Assembly: GCA_905198865.1 (NCBI GenBank)
Contig: CAJKEB010000002.1
Span: 12,133-76,132, forward strand
Source of the DNA: an uncultured Eubacteriales bacterium
GTDB taxonomy: Bacteria; Bacillota; Clostridia; Monoglobales; Monoglobaceae
DNA length: 64,000 nt
Direction: 5' to 3'
The notes under the pieces were generated by a model. The model was not told the DNA's origin, searched no databases, and saw only the letters and a list, made by a program, of their open reading frames with translations. How positions within the stretch are numbered: the first letter of the stretch is position 1; each line of letters starts with the position of its first letter. This document shows positions 43,678-52,031 of the stretch, in pieces. A program made the translations under genes and the position numbers.

Positions 43678-43777
43678 ATGCAGTAAACTTGTAACCCTTT
43701 TCGGGCTTATAGTCATTTATTGCACGTTCAACGGCAAGCCACGCTATACTTACAAGCTCGTCCGACTCGCTCAAACC
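43678..43777 (-). pseudogene. Fragment of a sigma-70-family factor (region 2)
   Basis: On the minus strand an uninterrupted frame reads GLSESDELVSIAWLAVERAI followed by NDYKPEKGYKFTAC. This matches sigma region 2 (the D-L-Q-G-LGL-AI-RYDP-KGYKFSTY pattern). Neither start nor stop is present and both sides join other element fragments. It shows that the element once carried or captured a sigma factor gene. Confidence 0.65.
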
Positions 43778-43867
43778 AGTACCACAATGAATATTTACGC
43801 TCATGCTTTAAAGTCACTTGATGAAACGGCAAGCAATGTTTTAGAGGATATTTTACAAGCAAAATAA
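43778..43867 (+). pseudogene. C-terminal remnant of a tyrosine recombinase (integrase)
   Basis: The last 29 codons of an integrase remain: STTMNIYAHALKSLDETASN, then VLEDILQAK and stop. The Tyr in MNIYAHA is the nucleophile of the family. The remaining catalytic domain is deleted. The stop lies 106 bp from the tRNA end, the normal place of an integrase gene beside its attachment site. Confidence 0.8.
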
Positions 43868-43974
43868 CTTTATGATTTTTTTAACAGTAGGCAAATAGTA
43901 GACAAATAACAAAACCGCCCCATATGGAGCGGTTTATTTATACGCCAAAACCAACGTTTTTACGGCGTTTTCAG

Positions 43975-44050
43975 TGGAGCCGATAAGCGGAATCGAACCG
44001 CTGACCTATTCATTACGAGTGAATCGCTCTACCGACTGAGCTATATCGGC
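43975..44050 (-). tRNA. tRNA-Thr (anticodon CGT), with attachment site in its 3' half
   Basis: 76 nt with encoded CCA. The acceptor pairs GCCGATA with TATCGGC, the D arm contains AGCTCAGTCGGTAGAGC, the anticodon arm is ATTCA-CTCGTAA-TGAAT with anticodon CGT, and the T arm reads GCGGTTCGATTCCGC. Positions 43973-44019 are repeated at 42025-42071, so this is the reconstituted gene at the element's right end. Confidence 0.96.
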
Positions 44051-44160
44051 ACTCACATTAATATATTATACAATAAATATACTTTATTGTCAAGGTCTGA
44101 TTTTTATATTTTGATAAAACCTATATTAATATGCGACTATAGCATACTTATAGCTGATAT

Positions 44161-44772
44161 TTACCATTTTTCTTCATAATACCACAGGTTGTCACAAATT
44201 CGCTCTACATATAAGCTGTCATAACCTGATTTCGGTTTGCAAAGCCAACCTTCTCCGGATTGTTCAAATTCCTCTTTATATTTGCTTTTTGCGTCTTTGA
44301 TGTCATCATTCGGGAAATAATAAACACCGCTGCACACCCCGGACGGAGCTATCCCTCTGCCGCCGAAATATAGGTTGATTATTGCTCCGTCAATACCTAC
44401 AGATTTAAGTTTATCTATGTTAAGCATTGCAATCAGATATTCATCTGTCAGCGGTTCATAGATATATGTTGGTTCAAGATATTCATTTCTCTCACCGGTA
44501 TCTATAACTACATATTTGCCTTCAATATCACCTGCACCCTCCGGCAGCTCTCTGTCCTTCGTGTCATATATCCCGACAATATTACTTGAATATATGGTAT
44601 AGACCGCAGCATTTATTATTTCTTTGTTTTCCCGAATAATTTTAGTTATATACTTTTTTGACGTCATATCCCCGGATGTTATATCATGAACAAAAATGCC
44701 AACACAAAAAATAGTTAAAACAAGCAGTCCTACACAAGCATACTTAATCGTTTTAATAATAATTTCTTTCAT
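44161..44772 (-). CDS. Hypothetical membrane-anchored protein, about 203 aa
   Basis: An N-terminal transmembrane or uncleaved signal segment (about residues 8-28) is followed by an extracytoplasmic domain of about 170 residues with one Cys pair region (SGVCSGVYY and EGWLCKPKSG). Trp and Tyr are frequent at the C-terminus. No family is recognised. ATG 44772 follows AAAGGTGAG; an in-frame GTG nine bases upstream overlaps that site. It is 36 nt downstream of another membrane-anchored hypothetical gene and probably co-transcribed with it. Confidence 0.65.
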   Translation of the reverse strand: MKEIIIKTIKYACVGLLVLTIFCVGIFVHDITSGDMTSKKYITKIIRENKEIINAAVYTIYSSNIVGIYDTKDRELPEGAGDIEGKYVVIDTGERNEYLEPTYIYEPLTDEYLIAMLNIDKLKSVGIDGAIINLYFGGRGIAPSGVCSGVYYFPNDDIKDAKSKYKEEFEQSGEGWLCKPKSGYDSLYVERICDNLWYYEEKW

Positions 44773-44808
44773 ACCTCTCACCTTTATCTGATATTATCTG
44801 AAATACTT

Positions 44809-45315
44809 TTATATATTTGTATGTATATAATACACCGTACAGCTCTCAACATCGACATAATAAATATCATAATAGTCAAACTTTCCATAGCTGCTTTGTC
44901 CAATCGGTTTTCCTTCCAAAGTATAAATGTGAAAATAATCACCGGAATTTATTTGTATATCCTTATCAAATGAATATTTATCCGCATAGTCACACCATTC
45001 TAACCATCCCTCAAAATTATCAAAGTATTCTTGCAAACTATCAACATCTTCGTTCGTGACAACTCTATACCATTTACTTTTTTCAAACTTTTGAATTGAT
45101 TTATCATTGAAATGGTATTCCGAATAATTTGTAAAATCCCCAAATCCACCATTTGAGTATTCCACCTTATATTCACTGAACCACAAACTTGTTTTTATGC
45201 CATATTTATCCCAATCCGATAAAACAGTACATGCACATAACGTAAAAAACAATATTAAAAATAGCATAACAAAGGCTGCAAATACACGAATTACCATTAC
45301 AGATATGTTATGCAT
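44809..45315 (-). CDS. Hypothetical membrane-anchored protein, 168 aa
   Basis: A hydrophobic segment at about residues 8-30 (with CAC that might act as a weak lipobox) precedes a domain of about 135 residues rich in Tyr, Phe, Asp and Trp. EYHFNDKSI and YYDIYYVDVES suggest beta strands. I recognise no family. The ATG at 45315 has an excellent GGAGG site. It is the first gene of a two-gene unit of membrane-anchored hypotheticals next to the tRNA-Thr gene. AT content is higher than in the neighbouring ribosomal genes, compatible with acquisition. Confidence 0.65.
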   Translation of the reverse strand: MHNISVMVIRVFAAFVMLFLILFFTLCACTVLSDWDKYGIKTSLWFSEYKVEYSNGGFGDFTNYSEYHFNDKSIQKFEKSKWYRVVTNEDVDSLQEYFDNFEGWLEWCDYADKYSFDKDIQINSGDYFHIYTLEGKPIGQSSYGKFDYYDIYYVDVESCTVYYIHTNI

Positions 45316-45411
45316 AATAGCACCTCCTGAAAATTTCTATAACCATATTATATCAGCAATATTATCATTTGCCAATAACTATTTATCGTTTTTCAATAAT
45401 AAATTAACACA

Positions 45412-45443
45412 AAAAAGCTCCGGGAAAATTGCCGGAGCTTTTT
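45412..45443 (-). terminator. Terminator of the S10-spc-alpha superoperon
   Basis: The 12-bp arms AAAAAGCTCCGG/CCGGAGCTTTTT with an 8-nt loop are followed by a T-run on the minus strand, 14 nt after rplQ. Confidence 0.92.
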
Positions 45444-45456
45444 AAGATAGTTTTAC

Positions 45457-45798
45457 TTATACCAACTCAAGTACTGAAATTTCAGCAGCATCGCCGCGTC
45501 TCGGACCTACCTTGATAATTCTGGTATATCCGCCGTTTCTGTCAGCGTACTTCGGGGCGATTTCATCAAACAATTTTGAAACAACTTCTCTCTTTGTAAT
45601 ATAAGAAAGCGCTTGTCTCTTTGTGTGAAGTGTATTCTTCTTGCCGAGAGTAATCATCTTCTCAGCTATCTTTTTAACCTCTTTCGCTCTTGTTGTGGTA
45701 GTTTCGATTCTACCGTTCTCTAAAAACGAAGTAGTGAGGTTTCTCAGCATAGCACGTCTTTGATCTGTTGGTCTGCCAAGCTTTCTCTCATGTGCCAT
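45457..45798 (-). CDS. rplQ: Ribosomal protein bL17
   Basis: A 113-aa large-subunit protein at the exit-tunnel side. N-terminal [20 protein letters not shown] and the central [15 protein letters not shown] are characteristic, and [12 protein letters not shown] is present. C-terminal [17 protein letters not shown] completes the fold. ATG 45798 with AGAGGTGA. Last gene of the superoperon, 30 nt after rpoA, followed by a strong terminator. Confidence 0.98.
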   Translation of the reverse strand: MAHERKLGRPTDQRRAMLRNLTTSFLENGRIETTTTRAKEVKKIAEKMITLGKKNTLHTKRQALSYITKREVVSKLFDEIAPKYADRNGGYTRIIKVGPRRGDAAEISVLELV

Positions 45799-45828
45799 TT
45801 ATATCACCTCTTCCTTATTTTTTAAGTA

Positions 45829-46776
45829 TTAGTCGTCACTTGCAAGTCCAAGTCCCATTCCCTCGAGCTTGGAAATAACTTCTTCAAGCGACTTACGTCC
45901 AAGGTTTCTAACCTTCATCATGTCGTTTTCACTGCGTGTGGTCAAATCCTGAACCGTGTTGATACCCGCACGTTTCAGACAGTTGTATGAACGTACAGAC
46001 AAATCGAGCTCCTCGATTGTTGTCTCAAGTACCTTTTCCTTCTGTCCTTCTTCTTTTTCGACCATAATCTCAACATTCTTAGTGTCATCGGACAAATCGA
46101 TAAACAGACTGAGATGCTCGCTGATTATCTTTGCGGCAAGGCTGACAGCCTCTGCCGGCGCAATAGTTCCGTTTGTCCAAAGCTCAAGCGTCAATTTGTC
46201 ATAGTCGGTCACATTTCCCACACGGGTTTTGTCCGTATAGTAATTTACCTTTTCAACCGGTGTGTATATTGAGTCTGTTGCAATAACACCAATCTGACCA
46301 CGGATAAGCTCCTTGTTCTGGTCGCATGAAACGTAACCGCGACCCTTATCAATATTGATTTCCATAAACAGCTTTGCATCATCGTCCAAAGTTGCAATAT
46401 GCAAATCTTCATTGATAATCTCTACATCAGCGTCATGCTTGATATCACGGGCGCAAATTTCACCGGCGCCCTCCTGATTGATGTAAATGGTTTTCGGACC
46501 ATCTGAATGAAGCTTTATCGCAAGGTTCTTAATGTTAAGTATTATCTCGGTAACATCCTCTTTAACACCCGGAATAGTTGAAAACTCGTGTAAAACACCA
46601 TCTATCTTCACGGAAGTAGAAGCAACACCCGGTAAAGAAGACAAAAGCATTCTTCTCAAAGAGTTGCCAAGTGTTGTTCCATAGCCTCTTTCCAAAGGCT
46701 CAATAACGAATTTTGCATATTTATCATCTTCAGAAGATTCAATACACTCAATTCTCGGCTTTTCTATTTCAATCAT
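45829..46776 (-). CDS. rpoA: RNA polymerase alpha subunit
   Basis: 315 aa. The N-terminal assembly domain (about 1-230) has [20 protein letters not shown] and [15 protein letters not shown]. After a linker with [10 protein letters not shown], the C-terminal domain (about 245-315) with [20 protein letters not shown] and [12 protein letters not shown] contacts UP elements and activators. Length is normal for Firmicutes. ATG 46776 with TAGGAGGT. It lies between rpsD and rplQ as in other alpha operons. Confidence 0.99.
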   Translation of the reverse strand: MIEIEKPRIECIESSEDDKYAKFVIEPLERGYGTTLGNSLRRMLLSSLPGVASTSVKIDGVLHEFSTIPGVKEDVTEIILNIKNLAIKLHSDGPKTIYINQEGAGEICARDIKHDADVEIINEDLHIATLDDDAKLFMEINIDKGRGYVSCDQNKELIRGQIGVIATDSIYTPVEKVNYYTDKTRVGNVTDYDKLTLELWTNGTIAPAEAVSLAAKIISEHLSLFIDLSDDTKNVEIMVEKEEGQKEKVLETTIEELDLSVRSYNCLKRAGINTVQDLTTRSENDMMKVRNLGRKSLEEVISKLEGMGLGLASDD

Positions 46777-46817
46777 TGTAAAGACCTCCTATGAATTAGG
46801 ATAGCAGGCGCAGCCTA

Positions 46818-47411
46818 CTATTTGCTGTAATACTCGACTATCAAATGCTCCTCAACAGGGAAGTCGATATCCTCTCTGTCAGCAAGTGCAATGATCTTTC
46901 CTTCACATGTATCTTTGTTCATGTCAATCCACTTCGGAACCAGTCTGTTTGAGTTTCTTTCAATGATATCCTTCATTCTGTCAGCGTTTCTGCTGCTCTC
47001 CTTAAGACTGATAACCTCACCCGGCTTAACCAGGTATGACGGGATGTTAACTCTCTTTCCGTTTACTGTAACATGACCGTGGTTAACGATCTGTCTTGCC
47101 TCACGTCTTGTGTTAGCGAGACCCATACGGAAAATAACGTTGTCAAGTCTTGACTCCAGAATCTGGAGCAGACATTCACCTGTTACGCCGTTCATCTTTG
47201 TGGCCATAACATAGTATTTTGCGAACTGTTTTTCAAGAACGCCGTATATAAATCTGACTTTCTGCTTTTCATTAAGCTGCATACCATACTCGCTCTGCTT
47301 CTTGCGTCTCTGGTCAAAAGTTCTGTTTGAACTCTTGTCAATACCCATAACAGACGGCTCGATACCGAGTGTACGGCATCTCTTAAGCACAGGCTGCATA
47401 TTCTTAGCCAT
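46818..47411 (-). CDS. rpsD: Ribosomal protein uS4
   Basis: 197 aa. A primary 16S-binding protein and, in several bacteria, an autoregulator of the alpha operon. The zinc-type cysteine cluster of some S4 proteins is absent here (one early Cys only), so this is the zinc-free form. The S4 RNA-binding domain lies at about 88-150 (RLDNVIFRMGLANTRREARQ, VNGKRVNIPSYLVKPGEVI). ATG 47411, with AAGGAGG. Unlike in Bacillus, where rpsD stands apart, it is inside the operon. Confidence 0.98.
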   Translation of the reverse strand: MAKNMQPVLKRCRTLGIEPSVMGIDKSSNRTFDQRRKKQSEYGMQLNEKQKVRFIYGVLEKQFAKYYVMATKMNGVTGECLLQILESRLDNVIFRMGLANTRREARQIVNHGHVTVNGKRVNIPSYLVKPGEVISLKESSRNADRMKDIIERNSNRLVPKWIDMNKDTCEGKIIALADREDIDFPVEEHLIVEYYSK

Positions 47412-47457
47412 TCTTTTATCCTCCTTACAATATCAATTACGTACGATACAAAACCAA

Positions 47458-47850
47458 TTACACACGTCTTCTCTTCGGCGGTCTGCAACCGTTGTGAGGA
47501 ATAGGTGTAACGTCCTTTATCATGTTTACTTCGAGTCCTGCAACCTGAAGAGCTCTGATAGCTGCTTCACGGCCTGCTCCCGGACCCTTTACGTATACTT
47601 CAACTGTCTTTAAACCATGCTCCATTGCAGCTCTTGCAGCTGTCTCGGCAGCCATCTGTGCTGCGAACGGAGTGCTCTTCTTAGAACCTCTGAATCCAAG
47701 ACCGCCTGCGCTTGCCCATGAAATTGCATTTCCGGCTACGTCTGTAATAGTAACAATGGTGTTATTGAATGTAGATTTAATATGTGCAGCGCCGCGCTCG
47801 ATATGCTTTTTCTCCTTACGGCGTCTTGACTTCTTTACTACTTTTGCCAT
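47458..47850 (-). CDS. rpsK: Ribosomal protein uS11
   Basis: 130 aa, small-subunit platform protein. Motifs: [46 protein letters not shown] and a C-terminal [19 protein letters not shown] Lys/Arg-rich start ([13 protein letters not shown]) is usual. ATG 47850 with AGGAGGTGA. Between rpsM and rpsD; a 136-nt spacer separates it from rpsM. Confidence 0.98.
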   Translation of the reverse strand: MAKVVKKSRRRKEKKHIERGAAHIKSTFNNTIVTITDVAGNAISWASAGGLGFRGSKKSTPFAAQMAAETAARAAMEHGLKTVEVYVKGPGAGREAAIRALQVAGLEVNMIKDVTPIPHNGCRPPKRRRV

Positions 47851-47986
47851 TTGTTATTTCACCTCCTATAAGAATACGAAATCTTACAATATGCAGCTTA
47901 TTGCTGTAAATCGCCCAAGCTCATATTGAAGAAAATTCAAAATCAATAAACTATCCCTAATTAAAATAATTAATTCTTAGATTTAA

Positions 47987-48352
47987 TTATTTCTTCTTGT
48001 TGGCGATAGTTCTCTTAGGACCCTTACGGGTTCTGGCATTTGTCTTGCTGCGCTGTCCGCGAACAGGGAGACCCTTTCTGTGACGGATTCCTCTGTAGCA
48101 GTTGATTTCCATCAAGCGCTTGATGTCCAGTGCGATATCACGTCTCAAATCACCTTCAACGTTGTAGTTGTCGATTTCATTTCTGAGAGCCTGAACTTCT
48201 TCTTCTGTCAAATCGCGAACTCTTGTGTCCGGATTAACTCCTGTTGCTGCCAAAATCTTCTTTGAAGTAGACAAACCGATACCGAAAATGTATGTGAGAC
48301 CAATCTCAACTCTCTTTTCGTTTGGTAAGTCCACACCTGCGATACGTGCCAT
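47987..48352 (-). CDS. rpsM: Ribosomal protein uS13
   Basis: 121 aa, small-subunit head protein contacting the P-site tRNA and L5. [34 protein letters not shown], and the C-terminal [20 protein letters not shown] are complete, ending in the basic tail [14 protein letters not shown] 48352 with GGAGGTG. It follows rpmJ by 174 nt, a rather long gap for this operon that shows a repeat of the last bases of rpmJ (TAACCCTGCT at 48501 and 48528). Confidence 0.98.
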   Translation of the reverse strand: MARIAGVDLPNEKRVEIGLTYIFGIGLSTSKKILAATGVNPDTRVRDLTEEEVQALRNEIDNYNVEGDLRRDIALDIKRLMEINCYRGIRHRKGLPVRGQRSKTNARTRKGPKRTIANKKK

Positions 48353-48526
48353 AATTAAATTTCACCTCCATAAATTTCTCTAATGAAAAAGTGGAGCAGA
48401 ATTTCACCCGATTATAATAAGCAAGCTCTGATTGCATAAATATTTAGTCAGGAGCTTTCTTAATAAGCGGCGTCGGCAAAAATATAGTGGTCTTGATGCC
48501 TAACCCTGCTCACATTATGTTAAAGC

Positions 48527-48652
<126 letters not shown>

Positions 48653-48798
48653 CTAAATTTGTATTATGTCCAAATTCAGGATATTTATTCCTAAATATCC
48701 ATACTAATCGAACCCTATCATTTTAACACATACTTTGAACTTAGTCAAGTATTGTGCAAATTAATTTTCCCAAAACTTAACCAAACTTTTGCGCCCGT

Positions 48799-49836
48799 TT
48801 ATCTGAATTTTAAGTCAAGTTTGCCATCTCCGAGATTTTTCGAGCGCTCGCGTATCTTTTCTTCAACTCTTTCTTTCTCATCACCTTGAAGCGGCGTCGG
48901 CTGGTAATTATTCGCTGTTTTTGAGGAAGTTATCGAGCAAGGAATTATCTCATAGTCATCATTCTTTGCTACGTTGCCCTCTTTAAACGAAAATGTCTGC
49001 GTGAAAATCATAGTATCCGTATCGCTTGGATTAGGATTGCCGCCGAAGCAGAAATTACCCAGGCTGTAACAGATATACCTGCCCTTATACTTTTCAACGC
49101 CCTGGAGCACATGCGGGTGATGACCGATAACCAGGTCTGCACCTTTGTCAATCGCAGTATGCGCCAGATTTATCTGTTCCTCGGACGGCTCCGCAGCCTT
49201 TTCAACACCCCAATGAATCTGGACTATCTTAAGGTCGGCGTCTGCGGCTTTTGCCATAACCGACGAAACAAGGCTGTCTGCCGAATCATCGAGCTGATAC
49301 AATCCAATGACTGCGACATTCACGCCCTTGACGTTAAGCGTTGCGATTTCGGAATTTATCGCATATTCGATGCCTGCGTCCCTCAGTATATCTTTTGTAT
49401 CTTCAAGACTCACATCGCCGTAATCACGGCTGTGATTATTCGCAAGCGTTACCGCCTCAACGCTGCCTTCCGTCAGGATATTCACGTTTTTCGGATCGCC
49501 CCGGAACGCAAACGTCTTGTCCGCTCTTTCACCGTTTTTTGAAAGTGTTCCCTCAAAGTTAACAATAGTAATATCATCATCTTCAAAAATAGATTTTACA
49601 TTTTTAAAGAAATATGTATAATCCTTATTATTTGCGCTGAGCACGTCCTCAAATGTGCCGCCTGAGAAGCTCTCGTCAGAGGCAAGCGTGCAGTCGCCCG
49701 CGCAGCTTACTTTTATTGTTGTAATGCCTGTATTTTCTGTCGGCTGCGGCTGTATTGCCGTATCAGCTTCTTTACCGCATGACGGCAAAATGCACACCAT
49801 GAATAAACATGCAAAAATGCAGATTACTTTTTTCAT
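48799..49836 (-). CDS. CapA/PgsA-family lipoprotein inserted in the ribosomal operon
   Basis: 345 aa. A lipoprotein signal (hydrophobic run, lipobox ILPSC) is followed by a metallophosphoesterase-like CapA domain: SCAGDCTLASDESF, NFEGTLS, AVTLANNHSRDYG, IQIHWGVE-like VQIHWGVEK, DLVIGHHPHVLQGVE, and YSLGNFCFGG. This is the bacterial PGA_cap family, named for poly-gamma-glutamate capsule synthesis, though many members have unknown roles. It lies between infA (72 nt) and rpmJ (158 nt) on the same strand, with an excellent GGGGAGG site and no visible terminator, so it is probably co-transcribed with ribosomal genes. This location is unusual. Function in capsule or wall metabolism is inferred from the family. 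Confidence 0.9.
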   Translation of the reverse strand: MKKVICIFACLFMVCILPSCGKEADTAIQPQPTENTGITTIKVSCAGDCTLASDESFSGGTFEDVLSANNKDYTYFFKNVKSIFEDDDITIVNFEGTLSKNGERADKTFAFRGDPKNVNILTEGSVEAVTLANNHSRDYGDVSLEDTKDILRDAGIEYAINSEIATLNVKGVNVAVIGLYQLDDSADSLVSSVMAKAADADLKIVQIHWGVEKAAEPSEEQINLAHTAIDKGADLVIGHHPHVLQGVEKYKGRYICYSLGNFCFGGNPNPSDTDTMIFTQTFSFKEGNVAKNDDYEIIPCSITSSKTANNYQPTPLQGDEKERVEEKIRERSKNLGDGKLDLKFR

Positions 49837-49908
49837 ATTATAAAGCCTCCCCGTGCTTAATTCATGAAAATCTATTTTTTGGAAATTAGCTATTATTTCT
49901 TGATAATA

Positions 49909-50127
49909 TTATTTTGCACGCCATGTAATTCTGCCCTTTGTCAGGTCATACGGCGAAATTTCAACTGTCACCTTATCGCCGGGCAAAATCTTGATGAAGT
50001 GCATTCTGAGCTTGCCTGAAATGTGCGCCAGTATCTGGTGACCGTTCTCAAGCTCAACCTTAAACGTAGCATTCGGCAGCGCCTCAACTACCTTGCCTTC
50101 AACCTCCAAAACATCTTCCTTTGACAT
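49909..50127 (-). CDS. infA: Translation initiation factor IF-1
   Basis: A 72-aa OB-fold protein that blocks the A site during initiation. [39 protein letters not shown] and [18 protein letters not shown] make the complete sequence. ATG 50127 with GGAGGT. It starts 3 nt after the stop of the KOW protein gene, so translation is coupled. Confidence 0.98.
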   Translation of the reverse strand: MSKEDVLEVEGKVVEALPNATFKVELENGHQILAHISGKLRMHFIKILPGDKVTVEISPYDLTKGRITWRAK

Positions 50128-50130
50128 AAC

Positions 50131-50391
50131 TTATACCTCCTTTAATAAATTTCGTATTTCAGCATCATACAATGCCGCCGTATCTATATCGACCTTTCCA
50201 ACAGGCAGCAGATGCATATTTTTTTTCAGCTTAGGATTTTCAATCTTCCTGCTTCTGCCGTCGCAAATCCTTACGTACTCGTCATCTACTTTTTCGACTA
50301 CAAGATATAATCTGCCGCAGCCACGGCCGGCTGTAGATTTCACAATATCACCGACCGACAAAACAGGTCTGTTTCCTTTTTTGTTATTCAT
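50131..50391 (-). CDS. KOW-domain RNA-binding protein (L14e/L27e-like)
   Basis: An 86-aa small protein commonly found between map and infA in Firmicutes. The KOW-type core is VLSVGDIVKSTAGRGCGRLY, followed by VVEKVDDEYVRICDGRSRK and a Lys-rich segment NPKLKKN. It is thought to bind RNA near the ribosome or assist assembly, but the exact role is not known. ATG 50391 with TAGGTGA. Confidence 0.9.
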   Translation of the reverse strand: MNNKKGNRPVLSVGDIVKSTAGRGCGRLYLVVEKVDDEYVRICDGRSRKIENPKLKKNMHLLPVGKVDIDTAALYDAEIRNLLKEV

Positions 50392-50459
50392 TTTTTCACC
50401 TAAATTTGTATAAAAATTTTGGTTTTATATTCACGACTTTCAAGACAAACAAATCCGGC

Positions 50460-51227
50460 TTACTCAACCTCCGGACTTCCCTCCGGGAAAGTCAGCAGTA
50501 CGGGTTCGTCTTTGGTAATCAGTACGGTATTTTCATAATGAGCCGTATTCTTTCCGTCTTTAGTTAACACCGCCCATTCGTTTTCCGCAACGTATACGTC
50601 CTTCTTGCCGGCGCAAATCATAGGTTCAATAGCAATAACCATTCCTGCTCTGAGCTTGATGCCCTTTGATTTTGTAACGTAATTCGGAACCTCAGGGTCC
50701 TCATGCAAATCAGCTCCGACGCCGTGTCCGCAATAGTTGCGAAGCACCGAAAAGCCGTTTGATTCGGCGTACGTCTGAACTGCACGCGATATATCTGAAA
50801 TTCTGTAGCCCTCCTTGGCGAACTTCAGCGCTTCAAAGAACGACTGTCTTGTAACCTGTATCAGACGCTCACTCTCGGCATCGACACTGCCTACCTTAAA
50901 TGTGCGGCAAGCATCGCCGTGATAGCCATGATAACATGCGCCGACGTCTATGCTGACGATATCGCCGTCCTTGAGCGGTGTATCATCGGGAAATCCATGA
51001 ATAATGCAGTCGTTTACGCTTGCACAGACAGTTCCCGGAAATCCGCCGTAGCCCTTAAATGAACCGGTACAACCCTGAGACCTGATATAGTCCTCGGCAA
51101 TCTTATCCAGCTCGCGCGTTGTGACGCCGGGACGAACTGCCTCTGAGACCTTTTGCAAAGTCTCATAGGTAATTCTTCCGGCGGCCTTCATTTTTTCTAT
51201 CTCTGACTTAGACTTTATAATAACCAC
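50460..51227 (-). CDS. map: Methionine aminopeptidase type I
   Basis: 255 aa from GTG 51227, with GGAGG 7 nt upstream; the neighbouring codons offer no ATG. It removes the N-terminal Met of nascent proteins. The pita-bread fold metal ligands are visible: Asp in SIDVGACYHGYHGDACRTF (two Asp), His in GHGVGADLHEDP, Glu in AIEPMI and Glu in HYENTVLI. The gene starts 2 nt after the adk stop. Confidence 0.97.
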   Translation of the reverse strand: MVIIKSKSEIEKMKAAGRITYETLQKVSEAVRPGVTTRELDKIAEDYIRSQGCTGSFKGYGGFPGTVCASVNDCIIHGFPDDTPLKDGDIVSIDVGACYHGYHGDACRTFKVGSVDAESERLIQVTRQSFFEALKFAKEGYRISDISRAVQTYAESNGFSVLRNYCGHGVGADLHEDPEVPNYVTKSKGIKLRAGMVIAIEPMICAGKKDVYVAENEWAVLTKDGKNTAHYENTVLITKDEPVLLTFPEGSPEVE

Positions 51228-51229
51228 GG

Positions 51230-51862
51230 TTACGCCTCCAGAGCCTTAAGAACTTCTTTCGTTGTATCCTCAATCTCTTCCTGACCGTTTGCTACTCTGA
51301 GAATGCCTAAATTCTTATAATACTCAATAAGAGGTTCTGTCTGAGTATGATACGTATTGAGACGTTCCTTTACAGTTTCGGGCTTATCATCCTTGCGGAC
51401 AGTAAGGTTGCCGCCGCACTTGTCGCATATTCCTTCTTTAGCCGGCGGTCTGAATTCCTTGTGATATGTCGTCGCGCATTTTTCACATTCAAGACGGCCT
51501 GAAAGTCTCTTGATTATTGTCTCATCAGCAACATCAATCACCAAAACTCTGTCAATTTCTATACTCGACGAACTGAGAGCCTCTGCCTGTGCCAGGGTCC
51601 TCGGAAAACCGTCGAGAATAAATCCGTTTTTACAATCATCCTCGCTGAGTCTGTCTGCCATAACATCAATCATAACATTGTCTGGAATCAGCTTACCGTC
51701 ATTGATATATTTTGCGGCAATCCTGCCAAGCTCGGTTTCCTCTTTGATATTCTTTCTCAAAATCGCTCCTGTGGAAATAGTGGGTATATTAAAATGCTCA
51801 CTCAGTTTTTCGGCCTGAGTACCTTTGCCGGCACCCGGCGCTGCCAATAAAATCAGTTTCAT
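51230..51862 (-). CDS. adk: Adenylate kinase, zinc-type lid
   Basis: 210 aa from ATG 51862 (GGAGG, 8-nt spacing). It converts AMP and ATP into two ADP. P-loop LLAAPGAGKGTQAE, the AMP-binding ISTGAILR, and FILDGFPRTLAQAE are present. The lid carries four cysteines, C-EKC and C-DKC, as in zinc-binding adenylate kinases of Gram-positive bacteria. It lies between secY and map; a 169-nt AT-rich gap precedes it. Confidence 0.98.
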   Translation of the reverse strand: MKLILLAAPGAGKGTQAEKLSEHFNIPTISTGAILRKNIKEETELGRIAAKYINDGKLIPDNVMIDVMADRLSEDDCKNGFILDGFPRTLAQAEALSSSSIEIDRVLVIDVADETIIKRLSGRLECEKCATTYHKEFRPPAKEGICDKCGGNLTVRKDDKPETVKERLNTYHTQTEPLIEYYKNLGILRVANGQEEIEDTTKEVLKALEA

Positions 51863-52031
51863 AATTACTACCTCCATATCTTATGCCAAAAGTCAAGAGA
51901 ATAAATCAATATAATAAATTATATATTGATTTTATCCATAAAAACGGATAGAGCAGGCGTAAACACACACCAATGTGTGAGTGACACCTACTCGTATCGC
52001 AAACAATCATAGTTAAAATTGTTACATCAGA

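Larger units (their letters stand above)
42025..44019. mobile_element. Decayed integrated element in a tRNA-Thr gene
   Basis: About 2 kb bounded by an exact 47-bp direct repeat of the tRNA-Thr 3' part (42025-42071 and 43973-44019). It contains three small genes, a type I toxin-like module, a truncated reading frame, a sigma-factor fragment and the last residues of a tyrosine recombinase whose stop is close to the right end. The word AGTAGACAAAT, often seen beside integrase genes at tRNA sites, occurs twice near the left end (42188-42210) and again at 43887-43908. No intact integrase remains, so the element is immobile now. Confidence 0.8.
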
